Positions 6,458-7,061 of a DNA stretch of 7,061 bases are shown one piece after another (position 1 is the stretch's first letter; the number at the start of each line of letters is the position of its first letter). A model generated the notes under the pieces. It saw nothing but the letters and a program-made list of their open reading frames with translations. It ran no database searches and had not been told where the DNA came from. The translations under genes were made by a program, and so were the position numbers. The stretch lies in NCBI GenBank assembly GCA_031284645.1, contig JAITXS010000140.1, positions 1 through 7,061 of the forward strand, read 5' to 3'. The DNA is from Spirochaetaceae bacterium (lineage in GTDB: Bacteria; Spirochaetota; Spirochaetia; Treponematales; Breznakiellaceae).

Positions 6458-6473
6458 TACCCCGAAGCAAAGG
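6458..6473 (+). repeat. TACCCC-GAAGCAAAGG motif, copy 3
   Basis: Third copy with one inserted A, same orientation as copies 1 and 2 but on the other side of the nuclease-like gene. Confidence 0.55.
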
Positions 6474-6520
6474 TTTAGGGAAGTTAGGTATGAGGTAGAG
6501 AACGTCAAATAAAAATCTAT

Positions 6521-6564
6521 ACCCTATTACCCTTTACCCATAACCCTACTTTGACCCCAAACCC
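6521..6564 (-). repeat. Degenerate C-rich heptamer block, quadruplex motif on minus strand
   Basis: ACCC starts at 6521, 6529, 6536, 6543, 6554 and 6561, mostly seven or eight bases apart. Positions 6522-6546 give four C-tracts with loops TATTA, TTTA and ATAA, a canonical G-quadruplex motif on the minus strand. Confidence 0.65.
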
Positions 6565-6655
6565 TATGCAATACTTATAGTGCACTGCGTGGTTTTTGCT
6601 TTAATCCATCTGTAAAAAAAGTGTAAAAGACATCAGGATAAATTTAAAATGAGAG

Positions 6656-6691
6656 AAACCCTTAAAAAATTTAATGATTTTTTAAGGGTTT
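6656..6691. repeat. Perfect 15-bp inverted repeat (terminator-like hairpin)
   Basis: AAACCCTTAAAAAAT (6656-6670) and its exact reverse complement (6677-6691) enclose the six-base loop TTAATG. The stem is AT-rich with three GC pairs and ends in T or A runs on either strand, as in bidirectional terminators. No gene clearly ends here, so its role is open. Confidence 0.6.
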
Positions 6692-6736
6692 TACCTCTTA
6701 CATTGGTCGGGAAGTCTTCACGTTTGATCCATCGGC

Positions 6737-6767
6737 CCTATTCGGGGCAGCGCCCGCCCCGAATAGG
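6737..6767. repeat. Perfect 12-bp GC-rich inverted repeat
   Basis: CCTATTCGGGGC (6737-6748) and GCCCCGAATAGG (6756-6767) enclose the loop AGCGCCC. It is a stable hairpin with no U-run on either side. It may be a transcription terminator without tail, a structured RNA element or a protein-binding palindrome. Confidence 0.6.
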
Positions 6768-6800
6768 AATATCTTTCAAATAAGATGTGCTAAAGGTCGC

Positions 6801-6830
6801 TTGACAGAATCATGACAAAAATAATAAACT
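6801..6830 (+). promoter_or_regulatory. Candidate rightward promoter toward the CCCAATA array
   Basis: A consensus TTGACA (6801-6806) is followed after 18 bases by TAAACT (6825-6830, four of six consensus bases). Transcription would start near 6837 and run into the heptamer array. The -35 is perfect, the -10 mediocre. Confidence 0.35.
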
Positions 6831-6943
6831 AACACTATGAGGAAAAGGGTGGGAGATATCATATCGGAGAGAGTCCGGTCTATTTTCTCTTTGGCTGACA
6901 CAGTAGCAGGATACCTGTCTGCGTATACCCAAAGCGCCTGCGA

Positions 6944-7025
6944 CCCAATACCCAATACCCAATACCCAATACCCAATACCCAATACCCAATACCCAATAC
7001 CCAATACCCAATACCCAATACCCAA
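6944..7025. repeat. Perfect tandem array of CCCAATA heptamers (11 full units plus 5 bases)
   Basis: Eleven identical units occupy 6944-7020, followed by a partial CCCAA. On the minus strand it reads (TATTGGG)n, with twelve GGG tracts separated by four-base loops, enough for up to three consecutive G-quadruplexes. The unit length is not a multiple of three, so every frame gives a seven-residue peptide period, NTQYPIP rightward and GIGYWVL leftward. These open frames are by-products of the repeat. It resembles the heptameric short tandem repeats known from cyanobacterial genomes. Confidence 0.95.
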
Positions 7026-7026
7026 A

Positions 7027-7056
7027 TTATTATTTAAGTCCAAAAAAGTTTGTCAA
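7027..7056 (-). promoter_or_regulatory. Candidate leftward promoter reading into the CCCAATA array
   Basis: On the minus strand TTGACA (7056-7051) is followed after 18 bases by TAATAA (7032-7027). The transcript would enter the array at once as G-rich RNA. The -35 is perfect; the -10 is weak. Confidence 0.35.
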
Positions 7057-7061
7057 GCCCC

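Larger units (their letters stand above)
6373..7061. other. Gene-poor, repeat-rich region
   Basis: 689 bases upstream of the nuclease-like gene with no convincing protein gene. It holds two degenerate heptamer blocks (6412-6432, 6521-6564) and the third GAAGCAAGG motif (6458-6473). Two long perfect hairpins follow (6656-6691, 6737-6767), then two inward-facing TTGACA boxes (6801, 7056) and the CCCAATA array (6944-7025). A 44-codon open frame (6649-6783) and a 66-codon frame running into the array (6837-7037) are probably not genes. Confidence 0.7.

Noticed and set aside
6579..6586. AGTGCACT palindrome
   Set aside because: An 8-bp palindrome is expected by chance in 7 kb, and nothing around it suggests a function.
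6649..6783. 44-codon open frame with ATG at 6649
   Set aside because: It spans both long hairpins and has only a weak, distant AGGA. The hairpins explain the sequence better than a coding constraint.
6944..7025. The CCCAATA array as a CRISPR
   Set aside because: There are no spacers: identical 7-bp units are directly abutting.
6837..7037. 66-codon open frame ending in NTQYPIP repeats, and leftward frames with GIGYWVL repeats
   Set aside because: The periodic part is a direct consequence of a 7-bp unit read in threes. There is no ribosome site. The first 36 residues look somewhat protein-like, but that alone is not enough.

Overview
The window is bacterial chromosome with densely packed coding DNA on the left and a repeat-rich, gene-poor stretch on the right. 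The aroDE fusion, the short periplasmic protein beside it, the AT-leaning operon and the heptamer satellites fit a spirochaete, most likely a gut-type Treponema. This placement is inference from gene content and style. There is no rRNA or other marker gene here to prove it.

Layout: (1) positions 1-1478, minus strand: the first 492 codons of a large GT4-type glycosyltransferase that runs off the left edge. (2) 1479-1856: a divergent intergenic region with a 17-bp tandem repeat that looks like one end of an insertion sequence. (3) 1857-5129, plus strand: a tight four-gene unit consisting of a HINT-type histidine-triad protein, a small exported protein with two apparent BamE-like halves, a bifunctional AroDE (3-dehydroquinate dehydratase plus shikimate dehydrogenase), and an RluA-family pseudouridine synthase. 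Gaps of 4, 31 and 10 bp suggest one transcript. (4) 5130-5541: intergenic DNA with a GC hairpin and degenerate heptamer repeats able to form G-quadruplexes on either strand. (5) 5542-6372, minus strand: a coiled-coil plus PD-(D/E)XK nuclease-like protein. (6) 6373-7061: a gene-poor region with more degenerate heptamers, two long perfect hairpins, and a pristine array of 11 CCCAATA units lying between two inward-facing consensus -35 boxes.

Functionally, AroDE supplies two consecutive steps of the shikimate pathway. HINT and the pseudouridine synthase are housekeeping functions with no evident pathway link to it. The most unusual part is the right third: the nuclease-like gene is flanked on both sides by the same family of G-rich 7-bp repeats and by three direct copies of a motif centred on GAAGCAAGG. 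The perfect CCCAATA array looks like a young member of the same repeat family. Whether the nuclease-like protein has anything to do with the repeats is only a hypothesis. No tRNA, rRNA, CRISPR array or intact transposase gene was seen.
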